Source: DOZZ01 sp963792655 (GTDB taxonomy: Bacteria > Acidobacteriota > Terriglobia > Bryobacterales > Bryobacteraceae). Taken from it: 64,000 nucleotides of DNA. The DNA lies in contig CAWBWU010000005.1 of the NCBI GenBank assembly GCA_963792655.1, forward strand, positions 372,001-436,000. The letters are read 5' to 3'. Shown piece after piece: positions 8,372 through 17,251 of the stretch. The stretch's first letter is position 1. The number at the start of each line of letters is the position of its first letter. Position numbers and translations under genes: made by a program. The notes under the pieces were generated by a model, which ran no database searches, had not been told where the DNA came from, and worked only from the letters and a program-made list of their open reading frames with translations.

Positions 8372-9114
8372 GCCTGGTATTCGTCTTCGCGCATCACCTG
8401 CATCACTCCGCGCATCTGGCTGTGGCCTAATCCGCAAAGTTCGGCGCAAGCGATCTCGTAGGTTCCCACGCGATCTGCCTGGAAGCGGTAAGGAATCTCC
8501 ATGCCCGGCACGATGTCCTGCTTCAGCCGCAGTTCGCGCACGAAGAAGTCGTGGATCACATCGCGCGAGTGCATGACGAGCGACACCGGCCGGCCTACGG
8601 GCACCCGCAGCAATGCGGTGACGATGTCGTCGCTGCCGGCAGGGTCATCCGGCACGAGCCCAAGCGGATTCATTGCGGCGTCGTTGATCTGCGCGATGTC
8701 TGTTTTGCCGAATTTGCCGTCCGGGCCGGGATAGCGGAAGTTCCATGCGAACTGATGCGCGTACACCTCAATGACCTCGGGTTGCAGGGGAGGCGCCAGA
8801 TGCCCTCCAGTCCACCCGCGAGCGCCAGTAATTCCGAGCAGCGCGAACACCATGGCCATTAACGCCGCCCACCCCAGCTCAATGCGAGATGCAGCGTGCG
8901 CGTTACGCAACCCGCGCTTGCGCCGCAACACCGCCCAGGCGATCAACGCCTGCGCAGCTACGAACAGAACACCAAGCACGATCAGATTGAGATGGAACTG
9001 CGCGTCGTAGAGAACGGCTTCAGGAGATATCGCGAGAGGAAACCAGGCGGGAGGAAAAACAAACAGAAGCACGGCCGTCAATGCGGCTGCAAAGATGAGA
9101 AGAGCGGCCAGCAT
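8344..9114 (-). CDS. ctaC: Cytochrome c oxidase subunit II
   Basis: 256 residues, first gene of the oxidase operon. Two N-terminal membrane helices are followed by a periplasmic cupredoxin domain. The binuclear CuA site is visible as a His in HSRDVIHDFF and the block CAELCGLGHSQM (two Cys, Glu carbonyl, His, Met). This subunit accepts electrons from cytochrome c. There is no C-terminal cytochrome c domain (no CxxCH), so this is an aa3-type rather than caa3-type enzyme. Starts with ATG at 9114. Confidence 0.95.
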   Translation of the reverse strand: MLAALLIFAAALTAVLLFVFPPAWFPLAISPEAVLYDAQFHLNLIVLGVLFVAAQALIAWAVLRRKRGLRNAHAASRIELGWAALMAMVFALLGITGARGWTGGHLAPPLQPEVIEVYAHQFAWNFRYPGPDGKFGKTDIAQINDAAMNPLGLVPDDPAGSDDIVTALLRVPVGRPVSLVMHSRDVIHDFFVRELRLKQDIVPGMEIPYRFQADRVGTYEIACAELCGLGHSQMRGVMQVMREDEYQAWKRAQTRP

Positions 9115-9168
9115 GTTGCGCCCTACCAGTATAGATACCGGCGAGGGCGCAACCGCGGTATCTTCTGT

Positions 9169-9678
9169 TTACCCAATCGGCGGTAAGGTAAGCGCCGCTT
9201 TGGAAAGCGACTTCTGCAACACCGCCGTTGCAGATTCTTGATCGACCCCTCTCGCGATCGAGATCTCCGACACGAGCATGTGGCGCGCCCGGTCCAGCAT
9301 CTTCTTTTCGCGGAACGATAACGGTTTGTCGGATTGCAGGATCAGCAATCCCTTCATGACCTCTGCGATCTTCAGCAGATTGCCGCTTTGCATTTTGTCG
9401 CTGTTGATCTTGAACCGGCATTTCCAGTCACTGCAGTTGACGCAGATACCAGTGGCCATGTAGGTCAAGACGCGGTTGATTTCCGGATTTTGTGTGATCC
9501 GCCGCAGACCGATGTTGTCCACGTTTGAAACCGGGACCATCACGGTCATGCTGGAGTAGGCTAACCGAAGCTGATAAAACTGCTCGAACTGATTGCCGAA
9601 ATTCCGAATGCTGATGTTCTCGATGATCCCAACCCCTTGGTTAGGATAGACAACTTTCTCACCGATTTCGAAGGTCAT
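9169..9678 (-). CDS. carD: CarD family transcription regulator
   Basis: About 169 residues. The N-terminus MTFEIGEKVVYPNQGVGII is the Tudor-like RNA-polymerase-interacting domain of CarD/CdnL proteins, followed by an alpha-helical DNA-binding half (KKMLDRARHMLVSEISIARG). CarD proteins stabilise RNA polymerase open complexes, notably at rRNA promoters. I set the start at ATG 9678 because a strong Shine-Dalgarno (GGGAGGGG, 7 bases upstream) precedes it; a longer frame to 9729 adds non-homologous residues. The gene lies 54 bases upstream of ctaC in the same direction but is probably a separate unit. Confidence 0.92.
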   Translation of the reverse strand: MTFEIGEKVVYPNQGVGIIENISIRNFGNQFEQFYQLRLAYSSMTVMVPVSNVDNIGLRRITQNPEINRVLTYMATGICVNCSDWKCRFKINSDKMQSGNLLKIAEVMKGLLILQSDKPLSFREKKMLDRARHMLVSEISIARGVDQESATAVLQKSLSKAALTLPPIG

Positions 9679-9700
9679 ACGAGGTCCCCTCCCAGCTCTA
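9671..9700 (-). promoter_or_regulatory. Strong ribosome binding site that fixes the carD start
   Basis: Reading the minus strand, GGGAGGGG is followed by seven bases and then the ATG at 9678. No comparable site precedes the in-frame upstream codon, so this site decides the start. Confidence 0.6.
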
Positions 9701-9987
9701 ACACCCGTCCCGAGTTTGTGTGCTTTCACGCACGCAGAAAGCTCCTCAGCTTAAACCTCAAGGCTTTTTAATGTCAATACCCATCGTAAGCAGTTGAGCC
9801 CGCTAGGTTTTATGCACCCCAAAAGAATCTTTTATTCGAGAGTGCTACTAAATTGTCACACTTTTGGCCTAAGTAGCACCACCGGGTGGTGTCTAGAAAC
9901 CAGGCCTAGGAGGAGTAGTGACACTCGATTTTTGCAGTGATAGAATTTGCCTGCCCCGGAATCTCAATTCGAAAGGCGAGACATACT

Positions 9988-10482
9988 ATGTCCACAACGT
10001 TCAATAACCCGGCTGAATTCCCCGAGGGGAGTGAAGGCGGCGGCAGCGGTCCCATCCGATGGCGTCCAGGACGCGGTCCCAACCCGGCTGAGATGCCTAC
10101 GTTTTCCAACGTCTCTCACAACGCTCTGATAAACGAGATCCTTCATCTGACGCAGCGTGTTCAGGGCTTGGAAATGCAGATGCAGATGCACCGGCTCAGC
10201 GGTCATGTCCGGCATGTCCATGGCCCACACGAATTCCCGCAGTTCAGCGAGTTTCAGCGCGGGCGAGCAGGCGGCCCGCAAGAACTCGAGATGGAGGGCG
10301 GCACGGGCACTGGCGGCGGCAGTGGACTAGGTCTTGGTCACATCCCGCATGAGATTCACGAGATCCAGGAAATCTCCGCGTCCCACGCATCACGGCTTCT
10401 ACAAATGATCCAGCAGGTGTTGGAGCGCATCACTGCGCTCGAAGGGCGTGTCGTCGCAGCAGTCGAAAAAGGCGAACGCTAG
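9988..10482 (+). CDS. Uncharacterised Gly/His-rich protein with a C-terminal helix
   Basis: 164 residues, start ATG 9988 preceded by GAAAGGCGAG 7 bases upstream. The N-terminal half is Gly, Pro and Glu rich. The middle carries several His (VRHVHGPHEF, then HIPHEIHEIQEI) around a Gly-rich linker. The C-terminus (SRLLQMIQQVLERITALEGRVVAAVEK) looks like a short coiled coil, as does NEILHLTQRVQGLEMQMQM. No signal peptide or known domain. It ends 8 bases before the phosphoribosyltransferase/AMMECR1 gene, so it is probably the first gene of that operon and may be an oligomeric partner. Confidence 0.7.
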   Translation: MSTTFNNPAEFPEGSEGGGSGPIRWRPGRGPNPAEMPTFSNVSHNALINEILHLTQRVQGLEMQMQMHRLSGHVRHVHGPHEFPQFSEFQRGRAGGPQELEMEGGTGTGGGSGLGLGHIPHEIHEIQEISASHASRLLQMIQQVLERITALEGRVVAAVEKGER

Positions 10483-10490
10483 GACTCCGA

Positions 10491-11816
10491 TTGGCGATTC
10501 CTGCCACCCCCGCTATCGGCCCCGCGCCGGTAGCGGGCGACCTTCGCGAAGCGCTCCGGCAAGTCTTGAAAACGTCGGGCATTCTCTACTCGACTCCCTC
10601 ACAACCGATTCGCCACCGCAACGGCGACATCTCACCCTGGGCGTTCTATAGCTGGAACGCGAGCCTTACATCGGAAGGTCTGCGTCTGGCGGCCCTGGTG
10701 ATTCTCGATCGTCTGCGGTCGTATGAAGCAACTCAACTGGTGAGCTTTGGCTACACCGCGATGCCGCTGCTGTCGGCCGTGGTGCTGCTGGGCGAAGGGC
10801 GCTACACGGGCGCGGCAATCCGCGAGAAGCGCAAGACGTATCTATCGTGCCGCCGGATTGAAGGGCCGTTCGATCCTTCTCGTCCCTCGATCGTGATTGA
10901 CGATTCGCTCAGCTCCGGCAAGTCGCTCAACAATGCCATTCAAGCCGTAGAGGATGAAGGCGGCGAAGTAGAAGGCTCCATCGCGCTGGTGCATTTCCCT
11001 TTTCGTGGAGGCATCGAGTTCGGCAACTCGCACGGCTATCGCGCCGAGACGATCTTCGACATCTGGCGAGATTTAGAGATGACGCCGGAGGAGCCGCCAT
11101 CGGACCGGCACTACGCTGCCATCATGCGCAGTGAACGCTTTCCGGACGGCCTGCATCCGGCTGTGCTCGCGCGCAAGGTTGCCGAGTGCTATCTCACGAC
11201 CGGGAGTGTGCCACAACCCCCGCGCGCGCTCGATCGGGAGTACGACGCCCGCGGCGGAACCTTCGTGAGCATTCGCCGCAAGCTCGATGATTTCAGATTG
11301 GCGCGCGATGGCGATTGGCATTTTGATCCATCTCGCGCGAATGCGCCCCGCGATGTAGTGACGGCCGTGATCGACACCATGCGCAGTGGCGCAGGACAAT
11401 TTGACGCGCGTTCACTTACGCATCTGAAGTTTGCGGTCACGTTCTTCGGCGCGCTTGAGCCGATCACTCCGCGGCAGCTCGACTTCGACCGTTACGGCAT
11501 TGTGGTTCGCGGCAAGGTGCTGCCCAACAAGCGCGGTGGCGCGCTGCCCAACACCGAAGTCTTCATTAGCGAGATCGAACAGTACCGGCACGCGCGCGTC
11601 GTCAACGCGAAGATCGAAATGTACGAGCCGCACGAACTGTACCGGCACACCATCGAGAAATTCGCTGAACCGGGCGAGCCCTGGTTGCCCTACGGAGTGC
11701 CGGAAGGGCCGCAGAGACAGATTGGTGGCGCGACAGCACCATCGGCGCGAAGCTCACTGACGCGGCGCGCGCTGTTCTCGGCAAAATGGGGAGCGCGGAG
11801 GTGGAGGCCGGCCTGA
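10491..11816 (+). CDS. Phosphoribosyltransferase-like + AMMECR1-like protein (5' part of a frame-split gene)
   Basis: The N-terminal ~200 residues resemble the orotate phosphoribosyltransferase fold: the PRPP-binding loop appears as SIVIDDSLSSGKS (about residues 132-144) after a hydrophobic strand. Residues ~220-410 resemble an AMMECR1 domain (VSIRRK, then FAVTFFGALEPITPRQLDFDRYGIVVRG). The last ~35 residues after LPYGVPEG are out of frame: from about 11702 the +2 frame continues with DWWRDSTIGAKLTDAAR straight into the next coding region. One missing base, for example in the GGG run at 11706-11708, would make both halves a single protein of about 945 residues. Start is a TTG eight bases after the upstream stop. 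Confidence 0.75.
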   Translation: MAIPATPAIGPAPVAGDLREALRQVLKTSGILYSTPSQPIRHRNGDISPWAFYSWNASLTSEGLRLAALVILDRLRSYEATQLVSFGYTAMPLLSAVVLLGEGRYTGAAIREKRKTYLSCRRIEGPFDPSRPSIVIDDSLSSGKSLNNAIQAVEDEGGEVEGSIALVHFPFRGGIEFGNSHGYRAETIFDIWRDLEMTPEEPPSDRHYAAIMRSERFPDGLHPAVLARKVAECYLTTGSVPQPPRALDREYDARGGTFVSIRRKLDDFRLARDGDWHFDPSRANAPRDVVTAVIDTMRSGAGQFDARSLTHLKFAVTFFGALEPITPRQLDFDRYGIVVRGKVLPNKRGGALPNTEVFISEIEQYRHARVVNAKIEMYEPHELYRHTIEKFAEPGEPWLPYGVPEGPQRQIGGATAPSARSSLTRRALFSAKWGARRWRPA

Positions 11817-13306
11817 TTCCTTGCGCGATTTACGGCGTGGGCGTCAGGTTCTACCGAGCCGGCGTGCTGATCGGCTACGGTCTGGCGCTCGGGAATGATC
11901 TGAATGCGTGTCTGCAGCAGGCTGTCCAAATCGCGCGATCAGAGAAGCGCTTTCAGCAGGCGCAGGCGAGCGCGCAAGAGGTGGACATCTCGGTATCGGT
12001 GCTGCATCATCCTGAGCCGCTCGGCAATTCGCCGTTGCATGACGTGGCGAAGAAGCTGAGGCGCGGGTTGGATGCGCTGGGGTTGACGACCTCCACTGGA
12101 ACCACCATCCTGCTCCCGGGCGCGCTGACTTATAACAACTGGTCGCGCGAACAATTTGTTGACGCGGTGCTGCGCAAAGCCGCACCACGTACGCCAGCAG
12201 TGGAGTGGACCACGTATCAGTGCGCGGAATGGGTCAACCAGACGCGCGGTGTCTGGCCTTTGCGTTTCGGTTTTCCGCAGCGCGCGCCGGTGGTGTTCGA
12301 TCTTGCGAACACAACGGCCGCGATCCGTCTGCTGGGAAGCTATGTTTACAACTCGCTCGGCAGTGACTCTCTGCCGTGCTATTACTTTGCGCCTGCCACG
12401 GGCGAGCGTCAGCACGCTGGCACATCGGCGCGGAGCTTGCATGCGCTGCATACGCTCGACGCGGCCGGCGAATTCCTGGGCCAACCAGATTGGTGCGCCG
12501 CAGCTCACCGCGGTTTCCGCTACGCCCTGCAATTCGTGCATGAAGGCGTTGTTGATCTGCCTGATCGCAGTGGCGGGCAGTTGGCAGATTGCGTCTTGCT
12601 GATCGGGCTTGCACGTAGCAACTCCCGGCTTGTTTACTCGGAACCGGCACGTCAGATCGCTAATCGACTGCTGGGGATGATGCGCCCCGATGGCCGCATC
12701 AGCAGCGTACCGAAGCGGCTTGCGTATCCTGACGATCAGGATTATCTGCCGGGCGCGGTGCTGCTGGCGTTGGGTGAATATTGTCGCGCGACAGGGTTCT
12801 CACTTCCTGACTTGACCCGGCAGTTGCATTGGTACCAGCGGCGCTTTCAGACCGTTCCCAACTGGGGCATGGCTGGATGGCAGCCGCAGGGGTGGCGTGC
12901 AGTCTACGAGTTGTCGGGCAATAGCGAGCAAGCGGAGCTCGCGTACGCTGCCGCGGATTGGGCCATCGCGCAACAGCTTGAAAAGAACGGCGCGTTCCTC
13001 GAAGACCTCAGCCCCGATGAGCCAAGCTTCGACACCGGCTTCATTGCTGAAGGCATTGCCGCAGCGTGGGCGATCGCTCGCAAACAGAACAATGCCGTGC
13101 GCAAGGCGAAGTATCAACAGTCGTGGCGCGAGGCCATGCGGTTCATGAACACGCTGTTCCTTTATCCGGAAGACACGTTCGGATTTGCAGATGGACACCG
13201 CGCTGTGGGCGGCGTGCGCTGCACCGTTTCGCGTTCAGACATCCGCATCGATCAAGTGAGCCACTGCCTGAATGCATTGATCACCGGCGCGCGAGTAGCG
13301 TCCTAA
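11786..13306 (+). CDS. Second AMMECR1-like domain + helical toroid (3' part of the same gene)
   Basis: Residues 1-~135 look like another AMMECR1 domain: VRFYRAGVLIGYGLALG, an EVDISVSVLHHPEPL strand typical of the family, and a late FVDAVLRKAA helix. The remaining ~370 residues are all-helical with repeated aromatic-Gly and Trp motifs (PNWGMAGWQPQGW, PSFDTGFIAEG, DIRIDQVSHCLNAL). This suggests an alpha/alpha toroid like those of glycoside hydrolases and epimerases. The ATG at 11786 is probably internal; homologous sequence continues upstream to about 11702 in this frame. The combination with a phosphoribosyltransferase suggests a nucleotide-linked modification or degradation enzyme, but no substrate can be inferred. 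Confidence 0.72.
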   Translation: MGSAEVEAGLIPCAIYGVGVRFYRAGVLIGYGLALGNDLNACLQQAVQIARSEKRFQQAQASAQEVDISVSVLHHPEPLGNSPLHDVAKKLRRGLDALGLTTSTGTTILLPGALTYNNWSREQFVDAVLRKAAPRTPAVEWTTYQCAEWVNQTRGVWPLRFGFPQRAPVVFDLANTTAAIRLLGSYVYNSLGSDSLPCYYFAPATGERQHAGTSARSLHALHTLDAAGEFLGQPDWCAAAHRGFRYALQFVHEGVVDLPDRSGGQLADCVLLIGLARSNSRLVYSEPARQIANRLLGMMRPDGRISSVPKRLAYPDDQDYLPGAVLLALGEYCRATGFSLPDLTRQLHWYQRRFQTVPNWGMAGWQPQGWRAVYELSGNSEQAELAYAAADWAIAQQLEKNGAFLEDLSPDEPSFDTGFIAEGIAAAWAIARKQNNAVRKAKYQQSWREAMRFMNTLFLYPEDTFGFADGHRAVGGVRCTVSRSDIRIDQVSHCLNALITGARVAS

Positions 13307-13388
13307 GACTGCTGAAGTCGCTCGAGGTTCCCGCGCCCCCGTCGCGAATCACCGCGTGCTAAAGCGCGCGGCACACAGGGCCGGCTCC

Positions 13389-13486
13389 GTCAGAGGCGCG
13401 ACTGGAGGGAGCGCATCGGCCTGGGCTTCGGACTATCGGAATGCTTGAGCTTTCGGCTGTGCGCTCCCTCCAGTCGCGCCTCTGAC
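13389..13486. repeat. Perfect 27-bp inverted repeat, 98-base hairpin
   Basis: The left arm 13389-13415 (starting GTCAGAGGCGCGACTGGAGG) is the exact reverse complement of the right arm 13460-13486, with a 44-base spacer. The arms hold no gene and lie between the convergent ends of the AMMECR1 gene (13306) and mltG (13570). Such a long perfect palindrome is typical of a REP/MITE-like mobile repeat or a very stable bidirectional terminator. No second copy is apparent in this window. Confidence 0.85.
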
Positions 13487-13569
13487 AACTGCGCGGACGC
13501 CACACTGCACATTCGTCAACGCAGGTTGAGGACACTACCTAAGGAGCTCGGTCGCGCACGCGCGTCGGC

Positions 13570-14568
13570 TCAATTCTCCGACGATTGCTTTTCAGCCCGG
13601 CGCAGGACCTCTGTGGCGTCCTGATGTTCGGAATACGTTTGCGAGAACGTGTGCGTACCAGACCCGTCGCCCTTCGCGACGAAGTAGAGGTAATTCGCAT
13701 CAGCAGGGTTCAGCGCGGCTTTGAGAGAACTTAAACCGGGGCTCGCGATAGGTCCCGGCGGCAACCCTGAAGAGACATACGTATTCCACGGGCTTGCGCG
13801 CTCAAGGTCGCTGCGGTAAATCTTGCCTCGATAATCACCAGCTAACAATGCGGCATACACCACCGTCGGATCGCACCCAAGACGCATCCCGTTATCAAGC
13901 CGGTTGCGAAACACGGAAGCGATCAGCGGACGCTCCGCGGGAACACGCGCTTCACGCTCCACCAGCGATGCCAGCGTCACTGTCTGGTGAATGTCGTGGC
14001 CTTTCAACCCGGCCCATTCAGCGCGGAAACGATCGGTCATCATCAGGCACAACTGGTGCGCGGTAGTGGTGCGCTTCAAGTGATAGGTGTCGGGGAACAG
14101 ATAACCTTCAAGCGTCGGCGCTTTCGGATCCAGATCTTTGATGAGCGATGTATCCTTCACGGCTTTCAGAAAATCGGCCCCCGTGATCGTGCCCAACTTC
14201 GCCACCACGGGCGCCATGTCGTAGGTATTGAACCCTTCGGGGATCACCAGCTTCAGGAAATAAGTGTCGCCGCGCCCGATGCGGCTGAGCACTTCGGCTG
14301 CGGACGCGGGGCGCGAAAACTCGTACTCGCCGGCTTGCAGCGTCACGCTATCGTTCATCGCTCGGGCGATCAGAAAAGAGTACGGATCGCGCACCACGCC
14401 CTTGTTCGCGAGCAAGTTCGCGATGAAGCGAGTACTGGCACCGCGCGGGATATCGACGAACGCTGAATCGCTAAAGCCTTGATACGGACTGGTCACTCGC
14501 CAATAGACGAACGCACCGGCAATCAGGCCGAACACCACGATCAACAGCAGAAATCGCAAGAACTTCAA
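13570..14568 (-). CDS. mltG: Endolytic murein transglycosylase
   Basis: 332 residues, YceG/MltG family. An N-terminal membrane anchor (FLLLIVVFGLIAGAFVYW) is followed by a LysM-like region and the catalytic domain. The catalytic Glu sits in the conserved LASLVEREA segment, and RLGCDPTVVYA and NTYVSSGLPPGPIASPGL are further family signatures. The enzyme cleaves nascent glycan strands and limits peptidoglycan length. Start is TTG at 14568 inside a TTGA overlap with the ruvX stop, with GGAGGCG eight bases upstream. The ruvX-mltG pair is common in bacteria. Confidence 0.93.
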   Translation of the reverse strand: MKFLRFLLLIVVFGLIAGAFVYWRVTSPYQGFSDSAFVDIPRGASTRFIANLLANKGVVRDPYSFLIARAMNDSVTLQAGEYEFSRPASAAEVLSRIGRGDTYFLKLVIPEGFNTYDMAPVVAKLGTITGADFLKAVKDTSLIKDLDPKAPTLEGYLFPDTYHLKRTTTAHQLCLMMTDRFRAEWAGLKGHDIHQTVTLASLVEREARVPAERPLIASVFRNRLDNGMRLGCDPTVVYAALLAGDYRGKIYRSDLERASPWNTYVSSGLPPGPIASPGLSSLKAALNPADANYLYFVAKGDGSGTHTFSQTYSEHQDATEVLRRAEKQSSEN

Positions 14569-15014
14569 GGTTTCGCCTCCGGTGTTTCGAATGCCCTGGA
14601 ATCAAGGTAGCTCTGCAGCAGGATAGAAGCGGAAAGCCGGTCGATAGCTGCTTTGCGATCTTCCTGAGCAACGCCGCTGCCGCGCAGTGTGCGTTCGGCT
14701 TCGCGGCTGGTCCACCGCTCATCGCGTAAGATGACGCGTACGCCGGTGTACTGCTCCAGCTTCTCGGCAAAATCGCGCGCCCAGTCGGCCTGCGCACCGG
14801 CTTCACCGCTCATATGCAGAGGAAGCCCGACTAAGATCAGGTTGACGCCATGTTCGCGCACTATACGATGCAGTCCATCGAGGTCGGCACGTTTGTTCTT
14901 GCGGACGAAGGTTTCGAGACCCTGCGCCGTGAGACCAAGTTCATCGCTCAGGGCGAGGCCGATGCGCCGCGTACCAAGGTCGAGCGCCAGGATACGTTGA
15001 GGGCTCTGCTGCAT
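14565..15014 (-). CDS. ruvX: YqgF/RuvX family RNase H-fold nuclease
   Basis: 149 residues. The N-terminal strand [18 protein letters not shown] carries the first catalytic Asp of the RNase H fold, and [26 protein letters not shown] and [18 protein letters not shown] are family hallmarks, including the last catalytic Asp. YqgF proteins act in rRNA 5'-end processing and were proposed as Holliday junction resolvases. ATG at 15014. Overlaps mltG by 4 bases and is divergent from pta. Confidence 0.92.
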   Translation of the reverse strand: MQQSPQRILALDLGTRRIGLALSDELGLTAQGLETFVRKNKRADLDGLHRIVREHGVNLILVGLPLHMSGEAGAQADWARDFAEKLEQYTGVRVILRDERWTSREAERTLRGSGVAQEDRKAAIDRLSASILLQSYLDSRAFETPEAKP

Positions 15015-15073
15015 TCGTGTGTCGCGCGCGCCCTCTCATTATAGACAGGGACATACTGGAGACTCGGCTTGGC

Positions 15074-16045
15074 ATGACCGATCAACCGAACGCTTTAGCA
15101 CTCTTGCCGGACTCTGCCAGTGACCTGGTCGACCGTTTGCGGCAGCGTGCTCACAAACTGCGGCGAACACTTGTTTTTCCGGAGGGCGATGACCCACGCG
15201 TGGTTGCCGCAGCGCACCGTTTAGACGAGGAAAAGCTTGCGGAGACGATCCTGCTGAAGAGTCCTCTTGATCCGAAGCGAGTCGAGCGTTACGCAGAGCT
15301 CTACTTCAACTTGCGCGCGCACAAGGGCATCACCGAAGAGGACGCTGTGGGCATCGCGCGGCAGCCGTTGCATCACGCAGCGTTGATGGTAGCCGCGGGC
15401 GATGCCGATGGTTGCGTTGCCGGCGCCGTGCATTCGACTAGTGACACGGTTCGCGCCGCGCTGCAGGCAATCGGCATAGCGCCGGGCGTGGATGTGGTGT
15501 CAAGCGCGTTTCTCATGGCGCTTCAGAACAGCGACTTCGGTGAACGCGGCATGCTGACGTTTGCTGATTGCGGCGTAATCGTTGAACCCGACGCAGCGCA
15601 ACTCGCGTCGATTGCGATTGCAGCCGCGCATACGACACGTCGTCTTCTGGAAGCCGAGCCGCGGGTGGCAATGCTCTCGTTCTCGACACATGGCAGCGCG
15701 CAGCACGCAAGCATTGCAACGATTCACGACGCAGTGCGGCTGGTGCGCGAGCGACAACCCGGCTTGCTGATCGATGGCGAGATGCAAGCCGATGCGGCGC
15801 TGATTGACGCCGTTGCTCAGCGCAAGGCGCCGGCGTCGCTGATTGCAGGACGTGCGAACACGCTGGTGTTCCCCAATCTGGCGGCAGGCAACATCGCGTA
15901 CAAATTGGTTGAGCGTCTGGCTGGTGCGATGGCGCTCGGTCCTCTGCTGCAAGGACTCGCGAAACCCATGAACGATCTTTCGCGCGGCTGCTCAGCCGGC
16001 GACATCTATCTGGTGGCCCTGCTCACCGCGTGCCAGGAGGCGTAA
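15074..16045 (+). CDS. pta: Phosphate acetyltransferase
   Basis: About 323 residues, short Pta type without the N-terminal DRTGG/BioD extension. It converts acetyl-CoA and phosphate to acetyl phosphate and CoA. Visible family segments are [44 protein letters not shown] and the C-terminal [15 protein letters not shown]. Start ATG 15074 (MTDQPN) with GGAGA about ten bases upstream; a longer frame to 15017 runs into the ruvX promoter region. A deacetylase-family gene follows after 3 bases. Confidence 0.9.
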   Translation: MTDQPNALALLPDSASDLVDRLRQRAHKLRRTLVFPEGDDPRVVAAAHRLDEEKLAETILLKSPLDPKRVERYAELYFNLRAHKGITEEDAVGIARQPLHHAALMVAAGDADGCVAGAVHSTSDTVRAALQAIGIAPGVDVVSSAFLMALQNSDFGERGMLTFADCGVIVEPDAAQLASIAIAAAHTTRRLLEAEPRVAMLSFSTHGSAQHASIATIHDAVRLVRERQPGLLIDGEMQADAALIDAVAQRKAPASLIAGRANTLVFPNLAAGNIAYKLVERLAGAMALGPLLQGLAKPMNDLSRGCSAGDIYLVALLTACQEA

Positions 16046-16048
16046 GCG

Positions 16049-16945
16049 ATGCATTTCGTTTATCACACGGGTTATGACCTGAACATCGGCGCGCATGTCT
16101 TCCCTGCTCAGAAGTTCCGTCTGATTCGGGAAGCGTTGTTACAGGAACGGCTGGCCGTGGAAAGCGACTTTCTACGTCCGGAACCGGCCACGCGCGCGCA
16201 GTTGGAACTCGCGCATGATCCGCAATGGATCGACAAACTGGAGAACGGCACGCTTACTCGTCACGATGTACAGCGCCTGGAGATTCCGTACTCGCGCCAG
16301 ATGGCCGACGCATTTTTCCTGGCCGCCGGGGGAAGCATTCTGGCCGCGCGAACGTCGTTGAGAGAACGTGTCTGTTACAACATCGGCGGCGGTTTCCATC
16401 ACGCGTTCCGAGGTCACGGAGAAGGCTTCTGCGCGATCAACGACATCGCCGTTGCGATTCGCACGTTGCAGCGTGAACGTCTGATTGAGAAAGCGATGGT
16501 GGTCGATTGCGATGTGCACCACGGTAACGGCACCGCCTCGATCTTCGCGGGCGACCATTCCGTCTTCACGCTGTCTGTTCAGCAGTTCAACAACTACCCG
16601 GCGATCAAACCTTCGTCAGATCGCGATGTGCATCTGGAAGACGCGGTTGGTGATGACGAATATCTGGAGGCGCTCAACACCGCACTGGTGGAATCGTTCG
16701 CGGCGTTTCGCCCCGAACTGGTAGTCTATGTCGCGGGCGCCGACCCTTATGGAGAGGATCAACTGGGTGGCCTCGATCTCACCATGAGAGGGCTTCAGCG
16801 CCGCGATGAACTGGTGCTGCAAACGGCTCGCGCGCGGGGCGCATCCGTCACCGTCGTGCTGGCGGGCGGCTATGCGAGGAAGGTTGCCGACACCGTCGCC
16901 ATCCACGTCAACACGGCTCGCGCCGCTATGTCAGCAGCCCTTTAA
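16049..16945 (+). CDS. Histone deacetylase superfamily hydrolase
   Basis: 298 residues, arginase/HDAC fold. Seen: CYNIGGGFHHAF (active-site His pair), VVDCDVHHGNGTA (zinc-binding Asp and His), YVAGADPYGEDQLGG (second zinc Asp) and VLAGGYA. Bacterial members are zinc-dependent acetoin-utilisation (AcuC)-like or acetylpolyamine amidohydrolase-like deacetylases. Excellent Shine-Dalgarno (AGGAGG) seven bases before the ATG. Coupling to pta suggests a link to acetyl metabolism, for example reversing acetylation driven by acetyl phosphate; that is inference. The 3' end overlaps the convergent next gene by 20 bases. Confidence 0.88.
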   Translation: MHFVYHTGYDLNIGAHVFPAQKFRLIREALLQERLAVESDFLRPEPATRAQLELAHDPQWIDKLENGTLTRHDVQRLEIPYSRQMADAFFLAAGGSILAARTSLRERVCYNIGGGFHHAFRGHGEGFCAINDIAVAIRTLQRERLIEKAMVVDCDVHHGNGTASIFAGDHSVFTLSVQQFNNYPAIKPSSDRDVHLEDAVGDDEYLEALNTALVESFAAFRPELVVYVAGADPYGEDQLGGLDLTMRGLQRRDELVLQTARARGASVTVVLAGGYARKVADTVAIHVNTARAAMSAAL

Positions 16946-17243
16946 CGCGGCTCTCGATCGCCGTCTTGACCTTTGCGGACGCAAGCAATTTTTCGAGCAA
17001 TCCCAGGTCGGCATCGATGGTGAGATCCGTTGCGGTCACAACGACTGTGCCGCTCATCGGATTCGCAAGAAAGCCCACCTTCGCCACGAACGAAAATGAG
17101 AGCACGTCGCCCGACCAGCTCCGTTTCTCTTCCGCAAGCGCAATCGGAAAGCCGGCGACGCCGCGGAACAGATCGTCAAAGGAGAGATCAACCGCCCGCT
17201 TCACTTCTTCTTTGGACTTGTTGTGCGAGACCGTGACTCGCAT
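16926..17243 (-). CDS. Polyhydroxyalkanoic acid system family protein (PF09650-like)
   Basis: 105 residues. It begins MRVTVSHNKSKEEVKRAVD and has a beta-rich centre (SFSFVAKVGFLANPMSGTVVV), matching a small family named for polyhydroxyalkanoate gene neighbourhoods; its molecular function is unknown. No signal peptide. It lies directly downstream of the HU gene on the minus strand (8-base gap) and is probably co-transcribed with it. No PHA synthase gene is in this window, so the family name should not be read as function. Confidence 0.75.
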   Translation of the reverse strand: MRVTVSHNKSKEEVKRAVDLSFDDLFRGVAGFPIALAEEKRSWSGDVLSFSFVAKVGFLANPMSGTVVVTATDLTIDADLGLLEKLLASAKVKTAIESRVKGLLT

Positions 17244-17251
17244 CGCTCTAC

